64,000 bases of DNA from positions 56,972 through 120,971 of the forward strand of contig NZ_BDBL01000018.1 in the NCBI RefSeq assembly GCF_001612965.1, read 5' to 3'. A program made the position numbers and the translations under genes. Source of the DNA: Nocardia kruczakiae NBRC 101016. Its GTDB lineage: Bacteria; Actinomycetota; Actinomycetes; Mycobacteriales; Mycobacteriaceae. Positions 17,045-26,185 of the stretch are shown piece by piece. Under the pieces are notes generated by a model. That model did not search any database, was not told the origin of the DNA, and worked only from the letters and a program-made list of their open reading frames with translations. The stretch's first letter is position 1, and every line of letters starts with the position of its first letter.

Positions 17045-18682
17045 TCATTCCGACTCCATGTGCGGATACCGGTAATCGGTCGGTGGCACGAAGGTTTCCT
17101 TCAGGGTGCGGGGCGCGACCCAGCGCAGCAGATTCAGATACGACCCGGCCTTGTCGTCGGTGCCGGATGCGCGCGCACCGCCGAAGGGCTGCTGACCGAC
17201 CACCGCGCCGGTCGGCTTGTCGTTGATGTAGAAATTGCCCGCGGTGAAGCGCAGCGTGCCGGCGGCCCGGTCGATCGCGGCTCGATCGCGGGCGAAGACC
17301 GCACCGGTGAGCGCATAGGGCGCCGCCGAATCCACTTCCGCGAGTATCGAATCGAAGGCCTCGGGGTGATCGTCGTCGTAGACGTACACCGCCAGGATCG
17401 GGCCGAAGTATTCGGTGGTGAACGCCTCGTCGCGCGGGGTGTCGGCGAGGAGCACGGTGGGCTGGACGAAGAAGCCTTCGCTGTCGTCGTAGCTGCCGCC
17501 CGCCGGAATGCCCAGACCTGCCGCGCGGGCCCGCTCGATCGCGGCGACATTCTTGTCGTAGGCGCGCCGATCGATCACGGCCCCACCGAAATTCGTCAGA
17601 TCGGCCACGTCGCCGTAGCTCAGTTCGTCGACCTCGGTGAGGAAATCGTCGCCCATCTCCCGCCACAGCGAGCGCGGAATATAGGCGCGGGAGGCGGCCG
17701 AACATTTCTGTCCCTGATATTCGTAGGCGCCGCGAATCAGCGCGGTACGCAGGGCATCCGGATCGGCCGAGCGGTGCGCGAGCACGAAATCCTTCCCGCC
17801 CGTTTCCCCCACCAGCCGCGGATATCCGTGGTAGCGACCGATATTCGAGCTCACCCGCTGCCACAGGTGCCGGAAGGTGCGGGTCGAGCCGGTGAAGTGG
17901 ATACCGGCCAGGCGCGGATCGGTCAGCGCGGCCTCCGACAGTTCGATGCCGTCACCGGTGACCAGATTGATCACACCCGGCGGCAGCCCCGCCTCCTCGA
18001 GCACCAGCATCGTGTAATAGGCGGCCAGTGTCTGGGTGGGTGAGGGCTTCCACACCACGGTATTGCCCATCAGCGCCGGCGCGGTCGGCAGATTCCCGGC
18101 GATCGCGCTGAAGTTGAACGGGGTGATCGCGTAGACGAAACCCTCGAGCGGTCGGTAGTCCATCCGATTCCACACGCCCGCAGACGATTCCGGCTGCTGT
18201 GCGAGGATGTGGCTCGCGAAGGCGACGTTGAACCGCCAGAAGTCGACCAGCTCGCAGGGCGCGTCGATTTCGGCCTGATACGCCGATTTCGACTGGCCCA
18301 GCATGGTCGCCGCGGCCACCGTCTCCCGCCACGGCCCGGCCAGCAGATCGGCCGCCCGCAGCAGCACCGCGGCGCGCTCGGTGAACGGCAGCGCCCGCCA
18401 CTGCGGCGCCGCGGCCGTCGCGGCCTCTATCGCCGCCCGGCCTTCCTCCTGAGTCACATCGGCGTAGGTGCCCAGCGCGTGCGCGTGCCGATGCGGCATC
18501 ACGATCTCGGAGCGGGGCCCGGTCCCCGGCCGATGCTTACCGCCGATCACCAGTGGCACATCGACCGTTTGCCCGGAGATTTCGGCAAGTTTGCCAATGA
18601 GTAGTTCTCGTTCCCGGCTCCCCGGCGCATACGAGTGAACCGGCTCGTTCGCCGGAGTCGGGACAACCGTGACAGCGTCCAT
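17045..18682 (-). CDS. pruA: L-glutamate gamma-semialdehyde (P5C) dehydrogenase
   Basis: 545-residue NAD-dependent aldehyde dehydrogenase (also called rocA) that converts P5C/glutamate semialdehyde to glutamate. ALDH motifs: ITPFNFSAIAGNLPTAPALM, WKPSPTQTL, HFTGSTRTFRHLW, catalytic Glu in LVGETGGKDFV, catalytic Cys in YQGQKCSAASRAYIP, and EYFGPILAVYVYDD near the C-terminus. The ATG at 18682 follows a TAGCCT -10 by 6 nt, so the pruA-pruB transcript is probably leaderless. A PruC/PrnR-type regulator is not seen nearby. Confidence 0.95.
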   Translation of the reverse strand: MDAVTVVPTPANEPVHSYAPGSRERELLIGKLAEISGQTVDVPLVIGGKHRPGTGPRSEIVMPHRHAHALGTYADVTQEEGRAAIEAATAAAPQWRALPFTERAAVLLRAADLLAGPWRETVAAATMLGQSKSAYQAEIDAPCELVDFWRFNVAFASHILAQQPESSAGVWNRMDYRPLEGFVYAITPFNFSAIAGNLPTAPALMGNTVVWKPSPTQTLAAYYTMLVLEEAGLPPGVINLVTGDGIELSEAALTDPRLAGIHFTGSTRTFRHLWQRVSSNIGRYHGYPRLVGETGGKDFVLAHRSADPDALRTALIRGAYEYQGQKCSAASRAYIPRSLWREMGDDFLTEVDELSYGDVADLTNFGGAVIDRRAYDKNVAAIERARAAGLGIPAGGSYDDSEGFFVQPTVLLADTPRDEAFTTEYFGPILAVYVYDDDHPEAFDSILAEVDSAAPYALTGAVFARDRAAIDRAAGTLRFTAGNFYINDKPTGAVVGQQPFGGARASGTDDKAGSYLNLLRWVAPRTLKETFVPPTDYRYPHMESE

Positions 18683-18688
18683 AACGCC

Positions 18689-18694
18689 AGGCTA
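18689..18694 (-). promoter_or_regulatory. Leaderless -10 (TAGCCT) for pruA-pruB
   Basis: Minus-strand TAGCCT, 6 nt before the ATG at 18682; no Shine-Dalgarno sequence. Confidence 0.5.
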
Positions 18695-18797
18695 GTCCGG
18701 TCATGCGCCGATGCAGCGGTAAACCGGCGAGTACGACGCGCGTCGCGTCGCCGGTGCTGCCGAACTGTTGCCGAAGCGGCGCGACCACCGAGTTTCG

Positions 18798-18803
18798 TAT
18801 CAT
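18798..18803 (+). promoter_or_regulatory. Leaderless -10 (TATCAT) for the GNAT gene
   Basis: TATCAT, 6 nt before the GTG at 18810. It decides the start of that gene in favour of 18810 over the in-frame ATG at 18768. Confidence 0.45.
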
Positions 18804-18809
18804 CCGAGG

Positions 18810-19271
18810 GTGAACGAGATATCTGCCGTCCAGTTACGTCCTTCGGTAGGCGCCGCAGAATACCCGCGGCTCGTGGCGGTCTGGCGCAGTGCGGTCCAGG
18901 CCACACACGACTTTCTCGCCGCCGAGCACGCGGCCGACATCGAAAGCCGGCTCGCGGCCGACTACTTTCCCGCGGTCGAGTTGACCGTGGCCGTCGCCGA
19001 GGGGACGGTTACCGGATTCTCCGGTACCGCGGACGGACAACTGGAAATGCTGTTCATCGATGCCGGCCATCGCGGTCGCGGGATCGGCTCGGCGCTGTTG
19101 CGGGCGGCGCTCGCGCGCTACCCCGCACTCACCGTGGACGTGAACGAGCAGAATCCGCAAGCGCTGGGCTTCTACCGCCACCACGGATTCGTCGTCACCG
19201 GCAGATCCGAGACCGATGGCGACGGACGCCCGTACCCCCTCCTGCATCTGGGGTACGCGCCCGCTCGGTGA
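18810..19271 (+). CDS. GNAT-family acetyltransferase
   Basis: 153-residue N-acetyltransferase with a full GNAT core: LEMLFIDAGHRGRGIGSALL (motif A, acetyl-CoA pyrophosphate loop GHRGRGIG), VDVNEQNPQALGFYRHHGFV (motif B). The substrate cannot be inferred. It starts at GTG 18810, just behind a TATCAT -10. It is divergent from pruA and convergent with dapC (stop codons 7 bp apart). Confidence 0.88.
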   Translation: MNEISAVQLRPSVGAAEYPRLVAVWRSAVQATHDFLAAEHAADIESRLAADYFPAVELTVAVAEGTVTGFSGTADGQLEMLFIDAGHRGRGIGSALLRAALARYPALTVDVNEQNPQALGFYRHHGFVVTGRSETDGDGRPYPLLHLGYAPAR

Positions 19272-19278
19272 CGAACAG

Positions 19279-20388
19279 TCAGGCGGACAGCCGGACCGCC
19301 GCGGCCGCGATGCGTTCGTCGGTCGCGGTCAGGGCGATGCGCACGTGCTCGGTGCCGGTGGGGCCATAGAAGTCACCGGGTGCGGCGAGGATGCCGCGTT
19401 CGGCGAGCCAGTCCAGCGTGGTGCGGCAGTTCTCGCCGCGCGTGGACCACAGGTACAGGCCGGCCTCGGAATGGTCGATGCGGAAACCCGCCTCCACCAA
19501 CGCCTTTCGCAGCACCTCGCGGCGGGCGCGGTAGCGTTCGCGCTGCTGCGCCTCGTGCCGATCGTCGGCCAGTGCGGCGGTCATCGCGGCCTGGATCGGA
19601 TACGGGACCATCATGCCGGAATGCTTGCGCACCTCCAGCAACTCCCGGATCAGCTCGATGTCGCCGGTCACGAAACCGGCCCGGTAGCTGGCCAGATTCG
19701 ACGTCTTCGACAGCGAGTGGATGGCCAGCAGGCCGGTGTGGTCGCCGTCGCTGACGCGCGGATCGAGGATGGATACCGCCTCGGCATCCCAGGTCAGGCC
19801 CAGGTAGCACTCGTCGGAGGCGACGATAGCACCGCGTTCGCGCGCGAAGGACACCACTTTGCGCAGATGGTCGATGCCGAGCACCCGGCCGGTAGGGTTC
19901 GACGGCGAGTTCAGATAGATCAGCGCCGGCGATTCCGGGCCGAGCCGGGTCATACCGTCCGCGCGCAGAATTCGCGAACCCGACAGCAGCGCACCCACCT
20001 CGTAGGTCGGATACGCCACCTCGGGAATCACCACCAGATCCGCGGGGCCGAGACCGAGCAGTCGCGGCAATCCGGCGATCAGTTCCTTGGTGCCGATCAC
20101 CGGCAGCACCGCATCGGAGCCGATACCCGACATGCCGAAGCGGCGCGCCACCGCCGCCACCGCGGCCTCCCGCAGTTCGGGGGTGCCGTAGGTGGCGGGA
20201 TACCCGGGTACGTCGGCGGCCGAGTCCAGCGCCGCGCGGATCAGCGGGTCGACCGGGTCGACCGGCGTACCCACCGACAGGTCGACGATGCCGTCGGGAT
20301 GCGCCGCGGCGCGAGCCTTGGCCCCGGCGATGGTGTCCCAGGGAAAATCGGGCAGCAGACTGCTGACCCGCACACGATCGCGGATCAC
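19279..20388 (-). CDS. dapC: N-succinyldiaminopimelate aminotransferase
   Basis: 369-residue class I/II PLP aminotransferase of the actinobacterial DapC type (TIGR03539-like), making N-succinyl-LL-DAP. Features: FPWDTIAGAKARAAAHPDGI, DLSVGTPVDPVDPLI near the N-terminus, YLNSPSNPTGRVL, ASDECYLGL, PLP lysine in SLSKTSNLASYRAGF, and the phosphate-binding RIALT at the C-terminus. The GTG at 20388 lies 11 bp after the ferredoxin stop codon; the exact start is uncertain because later GTGs are in frame. The ferredoxin-dapC pairing equals Rv1177-Rv1178. Confidence 0.92.
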   Translation of the reverse strand: MIRDRVRVSSLLPDFPWDTIAGAKARAAAHPDGIVDLSVGTPVDPVDPLIRAALDSAADVPGYPATYGTPELREAAVAAVARRFGMSGIGSDAVLPVIGTKELIAGLPRLLGLGPADLVVIPEVAYPTYEVGALLSGSRILRADGMTRLGPESPALIYLNSPSNPTGRVLGIDHLRKVVSFARERGAIVASDECYLGLTWDAEAVSILDPRVSDGDHTGLLAIHSLSKTSNLASYRAGFVTGDIELIRELLEVRKHSGMMVPYPIQAAMTAALADDRHEAQQRERYRARREVLRKALVEAGFRIDHSEAGLYLWSTRGENCRTTLDWLAERGILAAPGDFYGPTGTEHVRIALTATDERIAAAAVRLSA

Positions 20389-20399
20389 CGAAGCGCTAC

Positions 20400-20723
20400 C
20401 TACTCGTTCGCCATCGGCGGCAGCGCGGCGATGAACGGCACGTCGTAGTCGGTCTTGCCGACCTTGGTCGCGCCGCCGGGCGAGCCGAGGTCGTCGAAGA
20501 AGTCGACGTTCGCGTTGATGTACCCGCTCCACTGGTCCGGGGTGTCGTCCTCGTAGAAGATCGCTTCCACCGGGCACACCGGCTCACATGCACCACAGTC
20601 CACGCACTCGTCGGGTTGGATGTACAGCATGCGATTGCCCTCGTAGATGCAGTCCACGGGGCATTCCTCGATGCACGCCTTGTCCTTCACGTCAACGCAC
20701 GGTTCAGCGATGATGTACGGCAC
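20400..20723 (-). CDS. fdxA: 7Fe (3Fe-4S/4Fe-4S) ferredoxin
   Basis: 107-residue seven-iron ferredoxin, an electron carrier for P450s and other redox enzymes. Both cluster motifs are intact: the N-terminal CVDVKDKACIEECPVDC (3Fe-4S type with a Cys replaced in spacing) and CVDCGACEPVCPVEAIF (4Fe-4S). The GTG at 20723 (V-P-Y-I-I) is chosen because AGGAG lies 8 nt upstream and because ferredoxins of this type start exactly there. M. tuberculosis names the syntenic gene fdxC. A possible client in the window is the P450 at 57841-59067, though no genetic link is visible. Confidence 0.95.
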   Translation of the reverse strand: MPYIIAEPCVDVKDKACIEECPVDCIYEGNRMLYIQPDECVDCGACEPVCPVEAIFYEDDTPDQWSGYINANVDFFDDLGSPGGATKVGKTDYDVPFIAALPPMANE

Positions 20724-20850
20724 TGCCGTTCTCCTAGTCTGTCCTTGCCTGCGGGACACTTCCGCCCGCGCAACAGTATCCCGGGGACTCACATTACAAC
20801 TGGTCAGCCTTGCCTAACTTGTCGAATCCGGAAGCGGCGCCGCGCCGCGA

Positions 20851-23463
20851 TCAGCCGACCGTCAGCGGCAGGGCCGACACCTGGTGTTGCGGTATCCCGT
20901 AGGTGGTGGTGCGCTCCCGCACCGGGCGGCCGATCCCGGCGCCGATCTCGACCAGTTCGGCCACCGACTTCGCCGAGCCATGCTCCGATCCGGCCATCCG
21001 GGAAATGGTCTCCTCCATCAACGTACCGCCCAGATCGTTCGCGCCGCCGTTGAGCATCACCTGGGTGCCGGTGATGCCCAGTTTCACCCAGCTGGTCTGG
21101 ATATTGGCGATACGCCCGTGCAGCATGATGCGCGCGAGCGCGTGTGCGGCGCGGTTGTCCCGGATCGTCGGCCCGGGCCGCGACGCACCCGCCAGATACA
21201 GCGGCGCGCTCTGATGCACGAACGGCAGCAGCACGAATTCGGTGAAACCACCGGTCTCGTCCTGGATGCCGCGCAGCACCCGCAGGTGGCCGACCCAGTG
21301 CTTCGGATTGTCGACGTGGCCGTACATCATCGTCGAACTCGACCGAATGCCGAGTTTGTGCGCGGTGGTGATGACGTCGATCCATGCCGAGGTGGGCAGC
21401 TTGCCCTTGGTGAGCACCCAGCGCACCTCGTCGTCGAGGATTTCCGCGGCGGTGCCCGGAATCGTATCCAGCCCGGCGTCTTTCAGCGCCGAGAGCCAAT
21501 CGTGCACGCTCTGCCCGCCGCGCGAGGCGCCGTTGACGATCTCCATCGGGCTGAAGGCGTGCACATGCATCGAGGGCACCCGCTTCTTGACCGCCCGCAC
21601 CAGATCGGCGTACCCGGTGACCGGCAGGTCGGGGTCGATGCCGCCCTGCATACACACCTCGGTCGCGCCTTCCACATACGCTTCCCAGGCCCGTTCGGCG
21701 ACCTCGTCGGCGGACAGGGTGAACGCGTCGGCATCGCCCTTGCGCTGCGCGAACGCACAGAATCGGCAGCCGGTGTAGCAGATGTTGGTGAAGTTGATGT
21801 TCCGGTTCACCACGTAGGTGACATCGTCGCCGACGGTGTCGCGGCGCAGCTGATCGGCCAGGGCGGCGATGGCGTCGAGTTCCGCGCCGTCGGCGGTGGC
21901 CAGCGCCAGGTACTGGTCGTCGGTGAGCCCGGCCGGATCCTTCTCCGCGGCGCGCAGCGCACTCAGCACGTCGGTATCGAGCTTCACCGGCGCGCTGAGC
22001 GAAAGTACTTGTTCCCGAACGGTTTCCCAGTCACCGAAGGCGCCGAGGCCGTCGCTGTCCAGCCCGGAATCGCTGCGGGACTCGGTGTTGCGGCCCTCGG
22101 TGTCGATGGCGGTGTTGAGATCCACCCGGCCCAGCGACTCCCAGGACTGGTCGGGTTCCTGCCACGGACGACCGGACGGATTCACGTCGCGAGCCAGCCC
22201 GGTGCGCGGATCGGCCAGTGCGGCAACATGTCCCAGCACGCGCGGGTCGATCCAGGGGTTGCCGGCGAGCACATATTTCGGATGCGCGGTCAGCCGCTCG
22301 GTCAGCGTGTAGCCGGCCTGTGCGGTTACCTCGGCGAGCACCTCGAGGTTCGGCCACGGCCGCTCCGGATTCACGTGATCCGGAGTCAGTGGCGATACCC
22401 CGCCCCAGTCGTCGATACCGGCGTCGATCAGGGCCCGGCACTCGTCGAGCGACACCAGATTCGGCGGGGCCTGAATCCGCATCTTGGGCCCCAGCAGCAG
22501 CCGGGTCACCGCGATCGTGGCGCGGAACTCCGCCAGATCGGCGTCCGGGGTGTCGCGCATGGCGGTGTCGGACTTGGCCAGGAAGTTCTGCACGATCACC
22601 TCCTGCACATGCCCGAATGCCTTGTGCGACTTGCGGATCGCGAGAATGGAATCGACGCGCTCGGCATAGGTCTCACCGATGCCGACGAGGATGCCGGTGG
22701 TGAACGGAATGCTCAGCCGTCCCGCATCGGTGAGGGCACGCAGCCGGACCTGCGGATCCTTGTCCGGGCTGCCGTAATGCGCCTGACCGCGCTCGGTGAA
22801 CAGGCGCTCGGAGGTGGTTTCCAGCATCATGCCCATCGACGGGGCGACCGGCTTGAGCCGCGACATCTCCGCCCAGCTCATCACACCGGGGTTCAGATGC
22901 GGCAGCAGACCGGTTTCCTCGAGCACCCGGATCGACATGGCGCGCACATAGTCGAGCGTGGAATCGTAGCCACGCTCGTCCAGCCACTGCCGCGCCTCCG
23001 GCCAGCGGTCCTCCGGCCGGTCACCCAGCGTGAAAAGTGCTTCCTTACAACCCAATTCGGCGCCCTTGCGGGCGATCTCGAGCACCTCGTCGGGTTCCAG
23101 ATACATGCCGTGACCTTCGGCGCGCAGCTTGCCGGGCACCGTCACGAACGTGCAGTAATGACATTTGTCGCGACACAGGCGGGTGAGCGGAATGAACACC
23201 TTGCGCGAATAGGTGATGGGCGGGGTGTCCCCGGAATACGTCTCCCGCAGTCCCGCGTCCCGCACCCGGGCCGCGGACGCGGACAGATCCTCGAGATCCG
23301 CACCGCGTGCGTGCAGGAGCACCACGGCCTCGTCGAGATTGAGCGTCGCCCCGTCGCGCGCACGCCGCAAGGCTCTGCGCATGGCCGAAGAACTCGGCGG
23401 AACGGGCGGTACACCAGGAGTCGGTAGCCCAGTGTGCGGTTGTTCGTTCACGCCGTCGATCAT
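20851..23463 (-). CDS. fbiC: FO synthase FbiC (fused CofH/CofG radical SAM protein)
   Basis: 870-residue bifunctional radical SAM enzyme making the deazaflavin FO, precursor of coenzyme F420. Two complete radical SAM modules are visible: CRDKCHYC in the N-terminal (CofG-like) half and CYTGCRFC in the C-terminal (CofH-like) half, each CxxxCxxC. Further signatures are [19 protein letters not shown] and MMYGHVD. The likely start is ATG 23463; GTG 23451 is an alternative, and the ATG at 23580 gives an unlikely extension. Equivalent to Rv1173. Confidence 0.96.
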   Translation of the reverse strand: MIDGVNEQPHTGLPTPGVPPVPPSSSAMRRALRRARDGATLNLDEAVVLLHARGADLEDLSASAARVRDAGLRETYSGDTPPITYSRKVFIPLTRLCRDKCHYCTFVTVPGKLRAEGHGMYLEPDEVLEIARKGAELGCKEALFTLGDRPEDRWPEARQWLDERGYDSTLDYVRAMSIRVLEETGLLPHLNPGVMSWAEMSRLKPVAPSMGMMLETTSERLFTERGQAHYGSPDKDPQVRLRALTDAGRLSIPFTTGILVGIGETYAERVDSILAIRKSHKAFGHVQEVIVQNFLAKSDTAMRDTPDADLAEFRATIAVTRLLLGPKMRIQAPPNLVSLDECRALIDAGIDDWGGVSPLTPDHVNPERPWPNLEVLAEVTAQAGYTLTERLTAHPKYVLAGNPWIDPRVLGHVAALADPRTGLARDVNPSGRPWQEPDQSWESLGRVDLNTAIDTEGRNTESRSDSGLDSDGLGAFGDWETVREQVLSLSAPVKLDTDVLSALRAAEKDPAGLTDDQYLALATADGAELDAIAALADQLRRDTVGDDVTYVVNRNINFTNICYTGCRFCAFAQRKGDADAFTLSADEVAERAWEAYVEGATEVCMQGGIDPDLPVTGYADLVRAVKKRVPSMHVHAFSPMEIVNGASRGGQSVHDWLSALKDAGLDTIPGTAAEILDDEVRWVLTKGKLPTSAWIDVITTAHKLGIRSSSTMMYGHVDNPKHWVGHLRVLRGIQDETGGFTEFVLLPFVHQSAPLYLAGASRPGPTIRDNRAAHALARIMLHGRIANIQTSWVKLGITGTQVMLNGGANDLGGTLMEETISRMAGSEHGSAKSVAELVEIGAGIGRPVRERTTTYGIPQHQVSALPLTVG

Positions 23464-23669
23464 GCGCCAACCATCCGAGTGTTCTCCCTTCGGTGCCCTG
23501 TGACGTGAGACAACCCGGGAGCCTTCGCGGGTTATTCCTGCTTCCGGCGACCAGTTTGCCTCCGGGAATACCGCGCCCACGACTGTGCTGGTGGGAGCGC
23601 TACCGGCGGAAATTCCGGTCGCACCGCCCGGCCAACGGCTGCACCGGCCGCGCCCGGTTCCATGTCACG

Positions 23670-24194
23670 ATGGCTGGTATGACCCGGTCGCCGGAAGATT
23701 CGCCCGCGCGCACGATCCTGGCGGCCCCGGCGTGGCGGGCCAGTCGGCGGGCTCCGCTGTTGTGGGCGGCGGGGCCGGCGATTTTCTGGGCGTTCGTGCT
23801 GGTGGGCGGGCTGGTGTGGGTGGTACTCGACGGCTCACATCGAGGGTGGGCGCTGGCTCTGGTGGTGGCGACGGTGGTTTCGGCGGGGTTCAGCGTGGTG
23901 GTCGTGCCGATGTGGCGGTACGGCGTGCATCGGTGGGAGGTGACCGAGAGCGCGGTGTATACGCGGACGGGGTGGTTCAACCAGGAGAGCCGGGTCGCGC
24001 CGATTACGCGGGTACAGACGGTGGATACGCATCGCGGGCCGTTGGAGCGATTGTTCGGGTTGGCGACGGTCACGGTGACCACGGCGTCGTCGGCGGGCGC
24101 GGTGCGGATCGCGGCGCTGGATCTGGAGGTGGCCGAGCGGACGGTGGATCGGCTGACCGATATCGCGGCGATTCATCGGGAGGATGCGACGTGA
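23670..24194 (+). CDS. Membrane protein with bacterial PH domain (YdbS-like)
   Basis: 174 residues: two adjacent membrane segments (about 30-50 and 52-75) followed by a bPH2/DUF304 domain (VTESAVYTRTGWFNQESRVA, ITRVQTVDTHRGPLERLFGL). Start at ATG 23670 or 23679; upstream sequence is non-coding in style. The stop overlaps the GTG of the next gene by 4 bp, a YdbS-YdbT-type pair. Such pairs are membrane proteins of unknown role, linked in Bacillus to resistance to amyloliquecidin-like compounds and in general to envelope stress; a role here is inferred only from the family. Confidence 0.85.
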   Translation: MAGMTRSPEDSPARTILAAPAWRASRRAPLLWAAGPAIFWAFVLVGGLVWVVLDGSHRGWALALVVATVVSAGFSVVVVPMWRYGVHRWEVTESAVYTRTGWFNQESRVAPITRVQTVDTHRGPLERLFGLATVTVTTASSAGAVRIAALDLEVAERTVDRLTDIAAIHREDAT

Positions 24195-26008
24195 GCGAAT
24201 CGCCGGAGGGGGTGGCGGCCGACGATTGGCGACGGCTGGATATGCGGATGCTGCTCGTGCATCCGGTGCGGGAATTGTTCAGATACATTCCGGTGCTGCT
24301 GGGCGCGGTGATCGTAGGAACCCAGAGTGGCGGGCCGGCGTGGAGTCCGGTGGCCGTGGCGACGGTGATCGTGGCGTTCGCGTTGACGCGATGGTTCACC
24401 ACCAGCTACCGCATCGGCGCCGACACCGTGCAGCTGCGCCGGGGCCTGCTGCAGCGGCGGACCTTGACGGTGCCGCGGTCGCGCATTCGGTCGGTGGACG
24501 TGCACGCGGACCTGATGCATCGAATGCTCGGGTTGGTGGTGCTGGCCATCGGGACCGGACAGCATGCCGATCGGGAGAAGCGGTTTCACCTCGACGGGGT
24601 GGATGCGCGGCAGGTTCCCGAGCTGCGGGCATTGCTGTTGCGGCCGGCGGAGGATACGCAGCCCGATACCGCCGCGGCAGCCAATGTTATCGGCGTTGAC
24701 CCCGGGCTTTTCGGTCGCACGGCCGACAGCGGGTCGGCGGCCGTCACGACAACCCGGGACAGTTCGAAGAGAACCGCACATCAGGGCAATTCGGTTCACA
24801 ACGGCATCACTGCCGGGAGGGCCGCACTGCAGCGAGCCTTGAACGGCGGCGACACCGACGCGCCGGCGGACGACGCGATCGAGATCGGGCATTGGCGGCC
24901 GCGCTGGGTTCGATACGCGCCGTTGTCGCTGACCGGCCTCGCCATTGTCGGGCCGGTGATCGGCCTGGCCGCGAAGGTCGGCGTCGCCGATGTGCTGGTG
25001 CATTCGCAAGCCGTGCGGGACCTCACCGAACACAGTGCGGTGTTCATCGCCCTCGCCGTGACGGGCGCGGTAGTCGTGCTGCTGGTGATCGCGGCCATTG
25101 CCGCGTGCATCCGATATCTCACCACGTATTTCGGTCTGCGCGTGCTCGACGGCGGCACCACGCTGCATATCCGCGGCGGCCTGTTCACCACCCGCCAAAC
25201 CACGCTCGATCTCTCGCGGCTGCGCGGTGCGACCGTCAAGGAGCCTCTCCTCCTCCGGCTGGCCGGCGGCGCCGAGCTCGAAGCGATCATGACCGGCACG
25301 AGCCCGCGCCAGAAGCTGCTCCCCCAGGCCCCGCGCGCCGCCGTCGACCGCACCCTGGCCCAGCTTCTCACCAGCCGTTCTCGTCACGGAACCACTGCTT
25401 CCGCGAGCAATCACACTGCGCCGCAACGACTCTGGGACGACCCCGTAACCGCGGCCGCTCCCGCCTTGGTAGCACTCGAACAGCACGGCCCCCGCGCGCG
25501 ACGGCGGCGCTACACGCGCGCCTTCATTCCGGTGTGGATTCTTCTCGCCACTCTGGCCGCGATACTCCTTGCCGGATCGGATGTTCCACCGTGGGCATGG
25601 GTCGTTCCCGTGATCGTCGCGCTCGGAGCGGCGGCCCTGGCGCACGATCGATATCGCGGACTGGGGCATGCGGTGATCCCATCGGACGGCGCGCGTCCGG
25701 TCTGGCTGATCACACGGCGCGGATCGCTGGATCGCGACCGTGACTGCCTGGAGGCGCCGGGTGTGATCGGGTGGACCGTGCGGCAGACCTTCTTCCAGCG
25801 GCGGGCGGGACTGGCCACCGTGATCGCGGCCAGCGCGGCCGGGAAGAAGAAGTACAGCATCGTGGATCTGCCCATCGAACGGGCGTGGGCGCTGATCGAC
25901 GAGGTGACGCCCGGGCAGCTCGGCGTACGTGCGGAACACGGGACGACGCCCGTTCCGGCACCGGACTCCACATCGGACGACGCCGCCGCGAAACCGCGTG
26001 CAACCTGA
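24191..26008 (+). CDS. Multi-PH-domain membrane protein (YdbT-like)
   Basis: 605 residues with repeated units of paired membrane helices plus a bPH2 domain: unit 1 at about 20-150 (TTSYRIGADTVQLRRGLLQR, then VPRSRIRSVDVHADLMHRML), a low-complexity linker at about 160-225, unit 2 at about 240-390 (TYFGLRVLDGGTTLHIRGGL, LSRLRGATVKEPLLLRLAG) and unit 3 at about 440-580 (RRARRRRYTRAFIPVWILLA, ending IVDLPIERAWALIDEVTPGQ). GTG 24191 overlaps the upstream stop (GTGA). Domain order matches the YdbT family, partner of the preceding YdbS-like protein. Confidence 0.85.
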   Translation: MSESPEGVAADDWRRLDMRMLLVHPVRELFRYIPVLLGAVIVGTQSGGPAWSPVAVATVIVAFALTRWFTTSYRIGADTVQLRRGLLQRRTLTVPRSRIRSVDVHADLMHRMLGLVVLAIGTGQHADREKRFHLDGVDARQVPELRALLLRPAEDTQPDTAAAANVIGVDPGLFGRTADSGSAAVTTTRDSSKRTAHQGNSVHNGITAGRAALQRALNGGDTDAPADDAIEIGHWRPRWVRYAPLSLTGLAIVGPVIGLAAKVGVADVLVHSQAVRDLTEHSAVFIALAVTGAVVVLLVIAAIAACIRYLTTYFGLRVLDGGTTLHIRGGLFTTRQTTLDLSRLRGATVKEPLLLRLAGGAELEAIMTGTSPRQKLLPQAPRAAVDRTLAQLLTSRSRHGTTASASNHTAPQRLWDDPVTAAAPALVALEQHGPRARRRRYTRAFIPVWILLATLAAILLAGSDVPPWAWVVPVIVALGAAALAHDRYRGLGHAVIPSDGARPVWLITRRGSLDRDRDCLEAPGVIGWTVRQTFFQRRAGLATVIAASAAGKKKYSIVDLPIERAWALIDEVTPGQLGVRAEHGTTPVPAPDSTSDDAAAKPRAT

Positions 26009-26057
26009 CGCCGACGCTGCGCCGCAGCGCCGATCACCGAACTGCATGTAACCGGCA

Positions 26058-26075
26058 GTTCTCCTGCTAGAACTC
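26058..26075. repeat. Short inverted repeat after the PH-domain operon
   Basis: AGTTCT (26058-26063) and AGAACT (26070-26075) with a 6-nt centre, 50 bp past the stop codon and 110 bp before the GMC oxidoreductase. It may be a weak terminator or an operator for the downstream gene. Confidence 0.3.
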
Positions 26076-26185
26076 GGCGTCGCACCGGAAAAATGGGCCA
26101 CATCTGCATGTATGTGGCAGATAAGTAAGAACGGATTCGCGCATCGTGATACAACTCACCCGAGTGTTGTGAAAGGTGAGCTTTT

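Noticed and set aside
20884..23427. 847-residue open frame on the plus strand opposite fbiC
   Set aside because: It mirrors fbiC codon by codon, is rich in His/Arg/Gly, has no recognisable domain and no ribosome binding site; a typical antisense shadow in GC-rich DNA.
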